Source: Alkalihalobacillus sp. LMS39 (lineage in GTDB: Bacteria; Bacillota; Bacilli; Bacillales; Bacillaceae_F). From it: a DNA stretch of 64,000 nucleotides. The notes under the pieces are model-generated. The model ran no database searches, was not told the DNA's origin, and saw only the letters and a list, made by a program, of their open reading frames with translations. The translations under genes and the position numbers were made by a program. The stretch lies in the NCBI RefSeq assembly GCF_022812285.1, contig NZ_CP093300.1, positions 1,364,001 to 1,428,000 on the forward strand, given 5' to 3'. This document shows positions 11,922-21,361 of the stretch, piece by piece; position 1 is the stretch's first letter; every line of letters begins with the position of its first letter.

Positions 11922-12980
11922 ATGAAAAAAATTAGTTTAAGCAGCATGGTGTTGGCATTATTATTCCTATTATTTGCATGTTCAAATGAAACAGAGCAAA
12001 GTGAAATTGAGGACAAGGAACAATCACAACAAGAAGAGGTGGATACTGACGAAGTAGAAGAAGGTGTTGTGGTAGAAGAAGATGAAATAGTTGAAGAAGT
12101 GGAAGAAGACAAAGAGGGAAGAACCATGGGGAATTACACCGGAAATATCATGAATGGTGGTACGATATCTCTTACTGAGGAAACAGTATACTTTGCGAAT
12201 TTATTTGATGATTATCGATTATATGAGTTACAGCTTTCATCTGGAGAAGCAACGAAGCTAGGAGATGTTGAGGTTTCGGATATTCATATTATTGAAGATA
12301 GTTTGTATTACATAAAAAGAGAGAATGGTCATCCAGTCGGGATTGAACACTATTCTTTACAGACAAAAGAAACGGAAGAAATCTATAGTGGATATGTCGA
12401 AATGTTACATCTGGAAGATGGAATACTTTGGTTTGTTGGTATTATTATGGAGGGACCTACTGTTGTTTATCAATTAGACATTGAAACGGGAATGACAGTA
12501 GAAACTGATTTTATCGAAGTGGCGTTTACTCTTGACCATGGCCAAGTTGTCATTCAACAAGAAATAGCGGCTTTCATTGAAGATGTAGAAAATGGGACAA
12601 GTGAAAAGCTAGTAGAAGGTGTCCGTCATCCTCTTATCCTTGATGGAAATCATTTGTATTATTTAACCAATGATGGATTATATGTGTATAACCTAGAAAC
12701 GGAAGAATCAACACAGCTAGTGGACGAAGTAGTTGATTATTATAATGCAAAAAATGGGCATGTCTTTTACTCTTTGATGGTGGAAGCTGAAGCTGCACGC
12801 TCACTATATTACGTGAGCGCAGATGGAACTGAGCAAAAAGATTTAGAAGCGGTTTTATATGAACTTCATATGTTTGATGACTTTTTAATTGGGAGCTTTT
12901 CACGCCAAGGGGGCGGCGGATATTATAAGGTCGATTTTGAAACTGGGGAAATATCAGAAGTGTATAGTCCAATGAATTAA
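11922..12980 (+). CDS. Lipoprotein with acidic linker and beta-propeller-like domain
   Basis: A 352-residue predicted lipoprotein. The signal peptide MKKISLSSMVLALLFLLFAC ends in a lipobox with acceptor Cys20. A Glu/Asp-rich linker follows (about 24-65), then a domain made of repeated short strands with patterns such as TVYFANLFDDYRLYELQLSS, SLYYIKRENG and HLYYLTNDGLYVYNLETEES. This resembles DUF5050-type beta-propeller domains, so a surface or sensory role is plausible; no enzyme motif is visible. GGAGGG precedes ATG 11922. It is a single-gene unit between repeats and a terminator. The gene family is not recognised more precisely. Confidence 0.75.
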   Translation: MKKISLSSMVLALLFLLFACSNETEQSEIEDKEQSQQEEVDTDEVEEGVVVEEDEIVEEVEEDKEGRTMGNYTGNIMNGGTISLTEETVYFANLFDDYRLYELQLSSGEATKLGDVEVSDIHIIEDSLYYIKRENGHPVGIEHYSLQTKETEEIYSGYVEMLHLEDGILWFVGIIMEGPTVVYQLDIETGMTVETDFIEVAFTLDHGQVVIQQEIAAFIEDVENGTSEKLVEGVRHPLILDGNHLYYLTNDGLYVYNLETEESTQLVDEVVDYYNAKNGHVFYSLMVEAEAARSLYYVSADGTEQKDLEAVLYELHMFDDFLIGSFSRQGGGGYYKVDFETGEISEVYSPMN

Positions 12981-13001
12981 AGCGAAGACAAAAGATATAG
13001 A

Positions 13002-13033
13002 AACAGTGCCAGTTCGATTGGTGCTGTTTTTTT
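13002..13033 (+). terminator. Terminator of the lipoprotein gene
   Basis: AACAGTGCCA (13002-13011) pairs with TGGTGCTGTT (13019-13028, two G-T pairs), followed by a T run. Confidence 0.82.
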
Positions 13034-13118
13034 ATATAAAATAGGAATAGAATTATCGTATTTACTGCTCATTCTATTCAACTGCAACCTTTTCCCTAGT
13101 CCTTTAGCGTAAAAAAGC

Positions 13119-13147
13119 TTGAAAGGGCTTTATTTACCTTGTACAAT
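13119..13147 (+). promoter_or_regulatory. Sigma-A promoter of the GntR regulator
   Basis: TTGAAA (13119-13124), a 17-bp spacer, then TACAAT (13142-13147), 25 bp before the start codon. The operator palindrome found before nupC is absent here, so strong autoregulation through that motif is not evident. Confidence 0.7.
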
Positions 13148-13171
13148 TGTTTCATATAGGAGGGGCGGACG

Positions 13172-13897
13172 ATGAATTATAATCACCAAACACCACGGTA
13201 TGTACTAGTAATCGAACAAATCAAAGGGAAAATAAGTAGTGGCGAGTGGGAAACGGGAGAGCGCTTACCGTCAGAGACCGATTTAGCGAAAGATTTACGG
13301 GTATCTCGTAACACAGTGAGAGAGGCCCTCCGCATATTAGAAGAGGAAAATATCATCATTCGTAGACATGGAGTCGGAACATTTGTTAATCAAAAATCAG
13401 TGTTTTCTGGTGGGATTGAAGAGCTATTTAGTATAACTGAAATGATTGAACGAGAAGGGAAAAAACCAGGGACGAAGCTTCTTTTTAGTGGACTTGTTGA
13501 ACCGCATAGCGATGATATTGAAGAACTTCAGTTACAAGAAGAAGAGAAAGTCCTCCTTGTGAAACGGGTTCGTACGGCAGATGGCGTTCCTTTAGTGTAT
13601 TGCGTTGATAAACTATCAGCAAATTTATTAAAAGAAGACTACCATTTTAGTGAAGAATCGATGCTTCACTCATTACAAGAAGAAGCGGGCATTACGATTA
13701 GTTATGCAAGAGCAGATATAAAAACCTTAGGTTATCATGATGAAATTTCAAAAATTCTTGAATGTGGTCCAGACACACCGCTATTAATTTTGCGACAAGT
13801 TCATTATGACTTAGCGGATAGACCGATTTTATACTCATTGAATTTCTTTAAATCAGACCAAATTACGTTTAATGTGTATCGAAAAAGAAGTTTATAA
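13172..13897 (+). CDS. GntR/HutC-family regulator, probable nucleoside operon repressor
   Basis: A 241-residue transcription factor. The N-terminal winged helix (about 10-75) carries LPSETDLAKDLRVSRNTVRE and the wing RRHGVGTFV; the C-terminal UTRA ligand domain spans about 95-235, placing it in the HutC subfamily. AGGAGGGG precedes ATG 13172. It has its own promoter and terminator and lies upstream of nupC-pdp-xapX-deoB-punA-cdd-deoC, whose promoter holds a 14-bp palindrome. Inference: it represses this operon and is released by a nucleoside-derived effector such as a deoxyribose phosphate. The effector and binding site are not demonstrated by sequence alone. Confidence 0.87.
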   Translation: MNYNHQTPRYVLVIEQIKGKISSGEWETGERLPSETDLAKDLRVSRNTVREALRILEEENIIIRRHGVGTFVNQKSVFSGGIEELFSITEMIEREGKKPGTKLLFSGLVEPHSDDIEELQLQEEEKVLLVKRVRTADGVPLVYCVDKLSANLLKEDYHFSEESMLHSLQEEAGITISYARADIKTLGYHDEISKILECGPDTPLLILRQVHYDLADRPILYSLNFFKSDQITFNVYRKRSL

Positions 13898-13899
13898 GA

Positions 13900-13932
13900 A
13901 ACTGTTGAGTGATGATGCTCAACAGTTTTTTT
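13900..13932 (+). terminator. Terminator of the GntR gene
   Basis: AACTGTTGAG (13900-13909) pairs with CTCAACAGTT (13918-13927), followed by T7. Confidence 0.9.
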
Positions 13933-14094
13933 CTAACCGGTATATAAAGGCTGCCTATTAATTGTAGATATATTAATTCACATCTGTACTCTAAGGTTCT
14001 TGTGTAAAAAATGGCCATTTTTTATGATTAATGCCCATAAGTTCATGTTTTAGAGGTACCTTAGTGTATTTTGAAAATATGCAAAATTAATAGC

Positions 14095-14607
14095 AAGCCT
14101 CCAGATGTCCGATAGCTTTCAAAAAACGTTACTTTTTCTAAAAATAGCGGATCGTATGTCCGTTACAATCTGAAGCCATGCTGTAACGGACATGTGTTCC
14201 GCTAATACAGAAAAAACAGCCTATTTGCATTTCTTATCGGACACCTGTTCCGTTACTTGCCTTGAAATGGCACATTCCCCCTTGTTTTTGCTGATATAGC
14301 GGAACAGATGTCCGATAGCTTTCAAAAAATGTTACTTTTTCTAAAAATAGCGGATCGTATGTCCGTTAGAATGTGAAGCCATGCTGTATCGGACATGTGT
14401 TCCGCTAATGCAGAAAAAACAGCCTATTTGCATTTCTTATCGGACACCTGTTCCGTTACTTGCCTTGAAATGGCACATTCCCCCTTGTTTTTGCTGATAT
14501 AGCGGAACAGATGTCCGATAGCTTTCAAAAAATGTTACTTTTTCTAAAAATAGCGGATCGTATGTCCCGTTAGAATGTGAAGCACACCGTATCGGGCGTG
14601 TGTTCCG
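14095..14607. repeat. Family A element amplified as a 203-bp tandem repeat
   Basis: Family A units lie at 14148, 14187, 14238, 14300, 14351, 14390, 14441, 14503, 14554 and 14593, with a degenerate one at about 14097. The sequence GATAGCTTTC recurs at 14111, 14314 and 14517, giving an exact 203-bp period, about 2.4 copies. Within the array the 51-62-51 spacing of the single elements is kept, with 39 bp joining neighbours. The copies are nearly identical, so the expansion is recent. Otherwise the 13.94-14.65 kb spacer contains no supported gene. Confidence 0.92.
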
Positions 14608-14662
14608 TTTGTCTGTAAAAAAACATGTCACAAAAATGATGATTTATTTTCCAAAAAAATGA

Positions 14663-14692
14663 TTGACTTGTTGGACGTCTAACCTTTATAGT
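14663..14692 (+). promoter_or_regulatory. Promoter of the nucleoside operon with operator in the spacer
   Basis: TTGACT (14663-14668), an 18-bp spacer and TATAGT (14687-14692). The spacer holds GTTGGACGTCTAAC (14670-14683), a near-perfect palindrome centred on GACGTC. A repressor bound there would block RNA polymerase. The same 14-mer recurs at 17521 inside the operon. GntR/HutC binding is inferred from location. Confidence 0.8.
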
Positions 14693-14751
14693 TAAGGTGA
14701 AGTTTTTATCCGAGGCAAATCGACAAATTGTGGTTGTAGGACATCCTACGA

Positions 14752-14766
14752 TTTAAACGTTTTCAT
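14752..14766 (+). promoter_or_regulatory. cre-like catabolite site 1
   Basis: The reverse strand reads TGAAAACGTTTAA, close to the CcpA cre consensus TGWAANCGNTNWCA. It lies downstream of the promoter, where CcpA commonly acts as a roadblock. Confidence 0.5.
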
Positions 14767-14829
14767 ATAGATTTACCAATGATAAAAACTTGGTAAAAAG
14801 GAAACACGTTTTCTTTTATTTCAAATAAA

Positions 14830-14843
14830 AGAAAACGGTTTCA
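14830..14843 (+). promoter_or_regulatory. cre-like catabolite site 2
   Basis: AGAAAACGGTTTCA; its reverse complement TGAAACCGTTTTCT matches the cre consensus well. It lies 35 bp before nupC and is consistent with glucose repression of nucleoside catabolism (inference). Confidence 0.55.
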
Positions 14844-14877
14844 GAAAAACAGAAGAGACGAAGGGTGAGTGAAACAA

Positions 14878-16092
14878 ATGAATGTATTATGGGGTATTTT
14901 TGGGATGTTTATCGTTTTGTCCATTGCATTTCTTTTATCAAATAAAAAGAAATCTATTAAACTACGAACGATACTAGGTGGATTAGGCATTCAACTGTTT
15001 TTTGCTTTTATTGTATTACAATGGGAGACAGGGCGGGAAGCATTGAAATGGTTTACATTGCGAGTGCAAAATGTCATTGATTATGCAGGAGAGGGTATCG
15101 GTTTCTTATTTGGTTCACTTGCTGATGGAGAGCAATTTGGAACGATTTTTGCTTTTCATATTTTGCCGGTCATTATCTTTTTCTCCGCACTGATTTCTGT
15201 ACTTTATTATCTTGGAATTATGCAGTGGTTTATTAAAATTATCGGTGGGGGACTTTCGAAATTACTAGGTACGAGTAAATCAGAATCCATGTCAGCGGCA
15301 GCGAATATATTTGTAGGGCAAACAGAGGCACCACTTGTTGTTCGACCGTATTTGTCAAAAATGACGAACTCTGAGTTGTTTGCTGTTATGACAGGGGGAT
15401 TAGCATCAGTAGCGGGTTCGGTGTTAATCGGGTATTCATTATTAGGAGTTCCGCTTGAGTATTTACTAGCAGCAAGCTTCATGGCTGCTCCTGCTGGATT
15501 AATTATGGCGAAAATTATGATGCCGGAAACAGAACAATCAGAAACATCAGATGAAATTAAAATTGTAAAAGATACAGAAACAACAAATGTTATTGATGCA
15601 GCGGCTCGTGGCGCATCTGATGGTTTAAAGCTTGCGTTAAATGTAGGGGCAATGTTGTTAGCGTTTATTGCGTTAATTGCGTTACTTAACGGGATGTTAG
15701 GTGCTGTTGGTGGTTGGTTTGGATTTGGAGACATTACGATTCAAGGAATACTAGGATATTTATTTGCACCGCTTGCGTTTGCGATTGGGGTTCCGTGGTC
15801 AGAGGCTGTGACAGCAGGAAGCTTTATCGGGCAAAAGCTTGTATTAAATGAATTTGTAGCCTATGCCGCGTTTACTCTACAAATGGCTGAGCTTTCAGAA
15901 AAAACAATTGTCGTTGTGAGTTTTGCGCTTTGTGGATTTGCAAACTTCAGCTCGATGGCGATTTTACTAGGTGGATTAGGTGGTCTCGCACCAGAGCGTC
16001 GTAAGGATATTGCTAGATTAGGCTTACGTGCAGTAGCTGCTGGGATGTTAGCATCATTACTTAGTGCTTCGATTGCAGGGATGTTCTTCTAA
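14878..16092 (+). CDS. nupC: NupC-family nucleoside transporter
   Basis: A 404-residue concentrative nucleoside importer (CNT family), using an ion gradient to bring nucleosides through the cytoplasmic membrane. ATG 14878 is preferred over an in-frame GTG at 14869 because AAGGGTGA lies nine bases upstream. The polytopic protein carries family motifs [14 protein letters not shown] (nucleoside and cation site), [13 protein letters not shown] and a C-terminal [20 protein letters not shown]. It is the first gene of the nucleoside operon, 80 bp before pdp, behind the operator-containing promoter and two cre-like sites. Confidence 0.95.
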   Translation: MNVLWGIFGMFIVLSIAFLLSNKKKSIKLRTILGGLGIQLFFAFIVLQWETGREALKWFTLRVQNVIDYAGEGIGFLFGSLADGEQFGTIFAFHILPVIIFFSALISVLYYLGIMQWFIKIIGGGLSKLLGTSKSESMSAAANIFVGQTEAPLVVRPYLSKMTNSELFAVMTGGLASVAGSVLIGYSLLGVPLEYLLAASFMAAPAGLIMAKIMMPETEQSETSDEIKIVKDTETTNVIDAAARGASDGLKLALNVGAMLLAFIALIALLNGMLGAVGGWFGFGDITIQGILGYLFAPLAFAIGVPWSEAVTAGSFIGQKLVLNEFVAYAAFTLQMAELSEKTIVVVSFALCGFANFSSMAILLGGLGGLAPERRKDIARLGLRAVAAGMLASLLSASIAGMFF

Positions 16093-16171
16093 TAAAGATT
16101 TTTCCTCAATATAAATGATATAGTTTTCGAAAATATCAATTCTAAAAAGAGAAAAAAGAGGATGATGAATA

Positions 16172-17473
16172 ATGAGAATGGTTGATATTATTGAAAAGAA
16201 ACGGGACGGGTTGGAATTAACAAAAGCGGAAATCGAATTTGTTGTGGATGGATATACAAAAGGCGATATTCCTGATTACCAAATGTCTGCATTAGCGATG
16301 GCGATATACTTTCAAGACATGACGACCGAAGAACGAGTCCATTTAACGATGGCAATGGTCGAGTCAGGAGATCAAATTGACTTATCTGACATTAACGGAA
16401 TAAAAGTCGATAAGCATAGTACTGGTGGCGTTGGTGATACAACGACTTTAATTGTAGCTCCACTCGTTGCAGCTGTTGGTGTACCTGTCGCAAAAATGTC
16501 AGGACGTGGCTTAGGTCATACAGGTGGGACAGTCGATAAGTTAGAATCGATTAAAGGTTTTCAAGTTGAACTCACAAGTGAAACATTCAACCGCTTAGTA
16601 AATGAAAATAAAATTGCGGTTGTAGGACAAAGCGGTAATTTAACACCAGCAGATAAAAAGCTGTATGGTTTACGTGATGTCACAGCAACTGTCAATTCTA
16701 TTCCGTTGATTGCAAGCTCGATTATGAGTAAAAAAATTGCTTCTGGCGCAGATGCTATTGTACTTGATGTGAAAACAGGTGCTGGTGCGTTTATGAAAGA
16801 TTTAGAAGGCGCCAAACAATTAGCACAAGCCATGGTGCAAATCGGAAATGGAGCAGGAAGAAATACGATTGCTGTAATATCAGATATGAGTCAACCGCTT
16901 GGTTTTGCGATTGGGAATGCACTTGAGGTAAAAGAAGCGATTGATACGTTAAAAGGGGAAGGACCTGCTGATTTATATGAGCTTTGTTTAACGCTCGGAA
17001 GTCAAATGGTTTATTTAGCGAAAAAAGCGAACTCAGTTGAAGAGGCAAGAGAAAAGCTTGAAGAAGTGATTCATTCAGGAAAAGCATTAGAGATCTTTAA
17101 AACTTTTATTGCAGCACAAGGTGGCGATAGTACTGTTATCGATGAACCGTCTCGATTACCAACGGCAACATATACAGTGGAAGTAGAAGCGACAGATGAT
17201 GGGTATATAGCAGATATTATTGCCGATGAAATCGGTGTTGCTGCTAGTATATTAGGAGCAGGGAGAGCGACTAAAGAATCAAATATTGATTTAGCGGTAG
17301 GACTTGTGTTAAAGAAAAAAGTTGGAGATGCTGTCAAAAAAGGTGAATCACTTGTAACTGTTCATAGTAACCGAAAAGACATTCAAGATGTGATTGAAAA
17401 AATTCATCACGCCTATCAAATTACGACAAATAAAGTTGAACCAAAGCCGTTAGTATATGACATTATTCATTAA
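16172..17473 (+). CDS. pdp: Pyrimidine-nucleoside phosphorylase
   Basis: A 433-residue enzyme that splits uridine, deoxyuridine and thymidine with phosphate to the base plus (deoxy)ribose-1-phosphate. The family signature [18 protein letters not shown] and the phosphate loop [17 protein letters not shown] are intact. The order is alpha domain (1-65 and 160-190), Rossmann-type alpha/beta domain, and C-terminal PYNP domain (about 345-420). Length equals that of B. subtilis Pdp (433). GAGGATGATG precedes ATG 16172. The product feeds DeoB two genes downstream. Confidence 0.96.
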   Translation: MRMVDIIEKKRDGLELTKAEIEFVVDGYTKGDIPDYQMSALAMAIYFQDMTTEERVHLTMAMVESGDQIDLSDINGIKVDKHSTGGVGDTTTLIVAPLVAAVGVPVAKMSGRGLGHTGGTVDKLESIKGFQVELTSETFNRLVNENKIAVVGQSGNLTPADKKLYGLRDVTATVNSIPLIASSIMSKKIASGADAIVLDVKTGAGAFMKDLEGAKQLAQAMVQIGNGAGRNTIAVISDMSQPLGFAIGNALEVKEAIDTLKGEGPADLYELCLTLGSQMVYLAKKANSVEEAREKLEEVIHSGKALEIFKTFIAAQGGDSTVIDEPSRLPTATYTVEVEATDDGYIADIIADEIGVAASILGAGRATKESNIDLAVGLVLKKKVGDAVKKGESLVTVHSNRKDIQDVIEKIHHAYQITTNKVEPKPLVYDIIH

Positions 17474-17483
17474 AACATAAATT

Positions 17484-17534
17484 GGGGTCCAAACAGGACC
17501 CTCCTTTTTCAAAACAAGAGGTTGGACGTCTAAC
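17484..17534 (+). promoter_or_regulatory. Intra-operon hairpin followed by a second operator copy
   Basis: GGGTCC (17485-17490) pairs with GGACCC (17496-17501) before CTCCTTTTT, a short terminator-like stem. Then GTTGGACGTCTAAC (17521-17534) repeats, base for base, the 14-mer in the nupC promoter spacer. No clear -35/-10 pair surrounds this copy, so it may act as a transcription roadblock or serve a weak internal promoter for xapX-deoB. Confidence 0.65.
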
Positions 17535-17577
17535 AACAAGACAAGAAAAAAAGAGAAATAAAAGGAGTGGGAAGAAC

Positions 17578-17745
17578 ATGAAGGAGATTTTTTTAAGTTT
17601 ACTAGCAGGGATTATTATTGGAATTGTGTTTAAGTTTTTAAAGCTACCATTACCAGCCCCACCGGTATTAGCTGGTGTCATTGGGATTGTTGGGGTTTAT
17701 TCTGGAGGATTAATCGCCGATTGGTTATTTAAGACATTTAGTTAG
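17578..17745 (+). CDS. XapX-domain small membrane protein
   Basis: A 55-residue protein (MKEIFLSLLAGIIIGIVFKF...) with two hydrophobic segments joined by a proline-rich LPLPAPPVLAGVIGIVGVY turn. This is the XapX domain pattern, a small-protein family first noted beside xanthosine/purine genes; its function is unknown. ATG 17578 follows AAAGGAGTGGG. An upstream in-frame ATG at 17482 would run through the hairpin and operator and is not credible. Its position inside the nucleoside operon, right after the second operator, matches the family's usual association with nucleoside metabolism. Confidence 0.85.
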   Translation: MKEIFLSLLAGIIIGIVFKFLKLPLPAPPVLAGVIGIVGVYSGGLIADWLFKTFS

Positions 17746-17763
17746 TGGTAAGGGGGAATGAAA

Positions 17764-18957
17764 ATGAGTTTTAAACGAGTATTTCTTATCGTACTTGATT
17801 CTGTAGGAATTGGTGAAGCACCAGATGCAGCTGCTTATGATGATATTGGCGCAGATACATTAGGGCATATTGCAGAACATTTAGGTGGTTTAACAATGCC
17901 AAATATGGGGGCCTTAGGTTTAAGTAACATTAAACAGATCAAGGGTATTTCATTGGCAGAAAACCCAAAGGGGTATTTTACAAAAATGCAAGAAGCATCT
18001 GTAGGAAAAGATACGATGACTGGTCATTGGGAAATCATGGGCTTACATATTAATACTGCTTTTCGGACGTTTCCCGAAGGTTTTCCAAATGATTTGATAA
18101 ATGACTTAGAGGAAAAGACAGGTCGAAAAATTATCGGCAATAAACCAGCGTCAGGTACAGATATTATTGATGAATTTGGACAAAGACATGTAGAAACAGG
18201 TGAATTAATCGTTTATACATCAGCTGATTCTGTCCTCCAAATTTGTGCTCATGAAGATGTTATTCCATTAGAGGAGTTATATCGTATTTGCGAAATTGCT
18301 CGTGAGCTTACGAAAGCACCTCAATATATGGTAGGCCGTGTTATTGCTAGGCCGTTTACTGGTAAAGTGGGTGAATTTAAACGAACACCCAACCGTCATG
18401 ATTATGCATTAAAGCCTTTTGGAAGGACAGTGATGAATGAATTAAAAGATGCTCAATATGATGTCATTTCCATCGGGAAAATTGCAGATATTTATGATGG
18501 AGAAGGGGTAACGACCTCGATTCGAACTGTATCGAATATGGATGGGATGGACCGACTGATTGAAACGATGGATACACCGTTTCGAGGCTTATGCTTTTTA
18601 AATTTAGTAGATTTTGATGCGTTATATGGACATCGACGTGATCCAAAAGGATATGGGGAAGCATTAGAACAATTTGACCAAAGGCTTGCGGAAGTAGTAG
18701 CAAAACTACAAGAAGAGGACCTTATTATCATTACGGCCGACCACGGAAATGACCCTGTTCATCATGGAACGGATCATACGAGAGAATTTGTACCATTGCT
18801 TGTGTATCACAACGGTATTCGTGAAGGAGGAGCATTACCGATTCGAGAGACGTTTGCAGATATTGGTGCAACAATTGCTCATAATTTTCAGGTGGAACTC
18901 CCTTTGCATGGGACTAGTTTTTTGAATGAGATAAAAGGAGGAAATACAAATGGATAA
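17764..18957 (+). CDS. deoB: Phosphopentomutase
   Basis: A 397-residue cytoplasmic Mn-dependent enzyme of the alkaline-phosphatase superfamily. It converts (deoxy)ribose-1-phosphate to the 5-phosphate. Metal-site motifs are visible: [15 protein letters not shown] near the N-terminus (Asp ligand), [10 protein letters not shown] with the phosphothreonine region, and ITADHGNDP plus [11 protein letters not shown] near the C-terminus. ATG 17764 is preferred over ATG 17758, which abuts AAGGGGGA with no room for spacing. The 3' end overlaps punA by 8 bp (ATGGATAA), indicating coupled translation. It links Pdp and PunA products to DeoC. Confidence 0.96.
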   Translation: MSFKRVFLIVLDSVGIGEAPDAAAYDDIGADTLGHIAEHLGGLTMPNMGALGLSNIKQIKGISLAENPKGYFTKMQEASVGKDTMTGHWEIMGLHINTAFRTFPEGFPNDLINDLEEKTGRKIIGNKPASGTDIIDEFGQRHVETGELIVYTSADSVLQICAHEDVIPLEELYRICEIARELTKAPQYMVGRVIARPFTGKVGEFKRTPNRHDYALKPFGRTVMNELKDAQYDVISIGKIADIYDGEGVTTSIRTVSNMDGMDRLIETMDTPFRGLCFLNLVDFDALYGHRRDPKGYGEALEQFDQRLAEVVAKLQEEDLIIITADHGNDPVHHGTDHTREFVPLLVYHNGIREGGALPIRETFADIGATIAHNFQVELPLHGTSFLNEIKGGNTNG

Positions 18958-19783
18958 AGTGCAAAAAGCAAAGCTAGCAATGGAATGGATTCAATCGAAA
19001 GTTACGATTCAACCGAAAGTAGGGTTAATTTTAGGATCTGGTTTAGGCGTATTAGCAGATGAAATTGAACATGCGATCACACTTCCTTATGCTGACATTC
19101 CAGGGTTTCCTGTTTCAACAGTAGAAGGGCATGCAGGTCAATTAGTCATTGGCGAATTAGAAGGAATGCCAGTAATGGCGATGCAAGGTCGGTTTCATTA
19201 TTATGAAGGTTATGATTTGGATGATGTCACATTTCCCATTCGTGTGATGAAAGAAATTGGGATTGAAACAATGATGGTGACAAATGCGGCAGGAAGCTTA
19301 AATCAGGAGTTTCAACCAGGAGATTTAATGCTCATTACTGACCATATCAACCAAGCAGGGACAAATCCTTTAATTGGGAGAAATGAAGCGGAGTGGGGTG
19401 TTCGATTCCCAGATATGTCAACGGCGTATACACCTGAGCTCCAAACCATTGTCAAAGAAGTTGCGAAAGCATGCAATGTTGACTTGAAAACGGGTGTTTA
19501 CGTGTGGAATAGTGGTCCAAGTTATGAGACACCAGCTGAAGTTCGAATGCTTCGGGCAATAGGCGGAGATGCGGTTGGGATGTCAACAGTACCAGAGGTA
19601 ATCGTGGCAAGACATTGTGATATTAACGTAATTGGAATGTCGTGTATCACAAATATGGCAGCTGGTATATTAGACCAACCATTAAGCCATGATGAAGTGA
19701 TGGAAACAGCTGATAAAGTTAGAGAAACTTTTACTCGTTTAGTTAAAGCAGTAGTCCGTGAATTAAGACAAGCGAATAAATGA
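18950..19783 (+). CDS. punA: Purine-nucleoside phosphorylase (guanosine/inosine type)
   Basis: A 277-residue phosphorylase of the trimeric low-molecular-mass class (PupG/PunA in Bacillus) that converts inosine, guanosine and deoxy forms to base plus pentose-1-phosphate. Signatures: GLILGSGLG phosphate loop, [24 protein letters not shown] and [10 protein letters not shown], with the base-site [12 protein letters not shown] and [16 protein letters not shown] lies inside the end of deoB, ahead of ATG 18950. It is distinct from the hexameric DeoD class, which is about 235 residues long. Confidence 0.95.
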   Translation: MDKVQKAKLAMEWIQSKVTIQPKVGLILGSGLGVLADEIEHAITLPYADIPGFPVSTVEGHAGQLVIGELEGMPVMAMQGRFHYYEGYDLDDVTFPIRVMKEIGIETMMVTNAAGSLNQEFQPGDLMLITDHINQAGTNPLIGRNEAEWGVRFPDMSTAYTPELQTIVKEVAKACNVDLKTGVYVWNSGPSYETPAEVRMLRAIGGDAVGMSTVPEVIVARHCDINVIGMSCITNMAAGILDQPLSHDEVMETADKVRETFTRLVKAVVRELRQANK

Positions 19784-19791
19784 GGGAGTGA

Positions 19792-20205
<414 letters not shown>

Positions 20206-20207
20206 AT

Positions 20208-20879
20208 ATGGATAAAACAATAGCAAACATGATTGACCATACGTTGTTAAAAGCAGAAGCGACAAAAGCGCAAGTCATTGAATTATGCGAAGAAGCAAAA
20301 AAATATCACTTTTTCTCTGTTTGTGTGAATCCAACATGGATAGAGGAAGCAAAAATGCAACTGCAAAATTCTGATGTGAAAGTATGTACAGTTATTGGCT
20401 TTCCGTTAGGAGCGACAACAACAGAAACGAAAATGTTTGAAACAAAAGATGCGATACAAAAAGGCGCAGATGAAGTCGATATGGTTATCAATATTGGAAA
20501 ATTAAAAGATAAAGAGTATGAAGCTGTTCAAGCTGACATTCAAGCAGTCGTTACAGCCGCAAATGGTCAAGCACTTGTGAAAGTCATTATTGAAACGAGC
20601 TTACTTACAGACGAAGAAAAAAGAAAGGCTTGCGAACTTGCAGTAGAAGCAGGTGCTGACTTTGTTAAAACATCTACAGGATTTTCAACAGGTGGAGCGA
20701 CGGTGGAAGACATTCGTTTAATGAGGAACACCGTTGGACCTGATATTGGTGTAAAAGCTTCTGGTGGTGTACGTGACCAACAAACGGCTAAAGCGGTGAT
20801 AGATGCTGGTGCAACTCGTATTGGTGCTAGTTCAAGTATAGCGATTGTAAAAGGGCAAGTTGGAAAAGAAGGATATTAA
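20208..20879 (+). CDS. deoC: Deoxyribose-phosphate aldolase
   Basis: A 223-residue class I aldolase that cleaves deoxyribose-5-phosphate to glyceraldehyde-3-phosphate and acetaldehyde, the last step of deoxynucleoside use. The Schiff-base lysine is Lys154 in FVKTSTGF; the second lysine is in [12 protein letters not shown] 20208 is chosen because AGAGGAGA (20193-20200) is at good distance. An in-frame ATG at 20202 overlapping the cdd stop would add two residues. The length equals that of B. subtilis DeoC. It is the last gene of the operon, followed by a perfect terminator. In many bacilli deoC comes first; here it is last. Confidence 0.95.
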   Translation: MDKTIANMIDHTLLKAEATKAQVIELCEEAKKYHFFSVCVNPTWIEEAKMQLQNSDVKVCTVIGFPLGATTTETKMFETKDAIQKGADEVDMVINIGKLKDKEYEAVQADIQAVVTAANGQALVKVIIETSLLTDEEKRKACELAVEAGADFVKTSTGFSTGGATVEDIRLMRNTVGPDIGVKASGGVRDQQTAKAVIDAGATRIGASSSIAIVKGQVGKEGY

Positions 20880-20888
20880 ATAATAGAT

Positions 20889-20927
20889 AAGGCCTTGAAT
20901 CAAAAAGATTCAAGGCCTTTGGTTTTG
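20889..20927 (+). terminator. Terminator of the nucleoside operon
   Basis: AAGGCCTTGAATC (20889-20901), loop AAAAA, then GATTCAAGGCCTT (20907-20919) and a T-rich tail. A perfect 13-bp stem. Confidence 0.95.
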
Positions 20928-21361
20928 TTTATGTGAACGAAATAATCTCGTTCACATGTCATTACGTATTAAAATGATAATTTATAACCTAGTTAACTAT
21001 AGCTTTGTCCAGATAGCCGCGATTTATTCATAACGTCTTCTAACCTAAACAATGTAAGCCCTACCTCTCTTACATCCTAATGGCTCCGAAGCCAATCCAG
21101 TGTGAATAAGTATATATAAAATCCATTTATTGAATACCAAAATCTTTACGAAAAAAAACATAGTGAAAGGAACTTTAAAATTTATCAATTAACGTATTTT
21201 AATATTATAACACATCTGTAAAAAGATTACAAACGATGCTTTGATAAACAAAGAGAACGACCGAATAGGGAAATTCAAAAACAATGTCGAATTGTATATT
21301 ATCCAATTTATTATTAAAACAGCGACCTTGTGTAGTGAAGGCAAAAAGGAGGTTCACCAAG
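20928..21361. other. Intergenic spacer with small hairpins
   Basis: No gene is supported in these 430 bases. Visible structures are GTGAACGA/TCGTTCAC (20931-20957), a TGTAAG/CTTACA arm pair and TGGCTCCGAAGCCA near 21045-21095. These could belong to a structured leader or a small RNA, but no known riboswitch was recognised. Confidence 0.35.

Noticed and set aside
11684-12127. Minus-strand 147-residue ORF
   Set aside because: Ser/Thr-rich frame opposite the acidic linker of the lipoprotein and running into a family B element.
14437-14631. Minus-strand 64-residue ORF
   Set aside because: Lies wholly in the 203-bp tandem repeat; no supporting features.
15207-15734. Minus-strand 175-residue ORF opposite nupC
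   Set aside because: Shadow of the nupC coding frame; composition and lack of ribosome site argue against it.
17482-17577. Upstream extension of the XapX gene
   Set aside because: Would translate the hairpin and operator; a strong ribosome site serves ATG 17578.
21045-21095. Possible riboswitch upstream of the LuxR-type gene
   Set aside because: Small hairpins are present but match no aptamer I can recognise.
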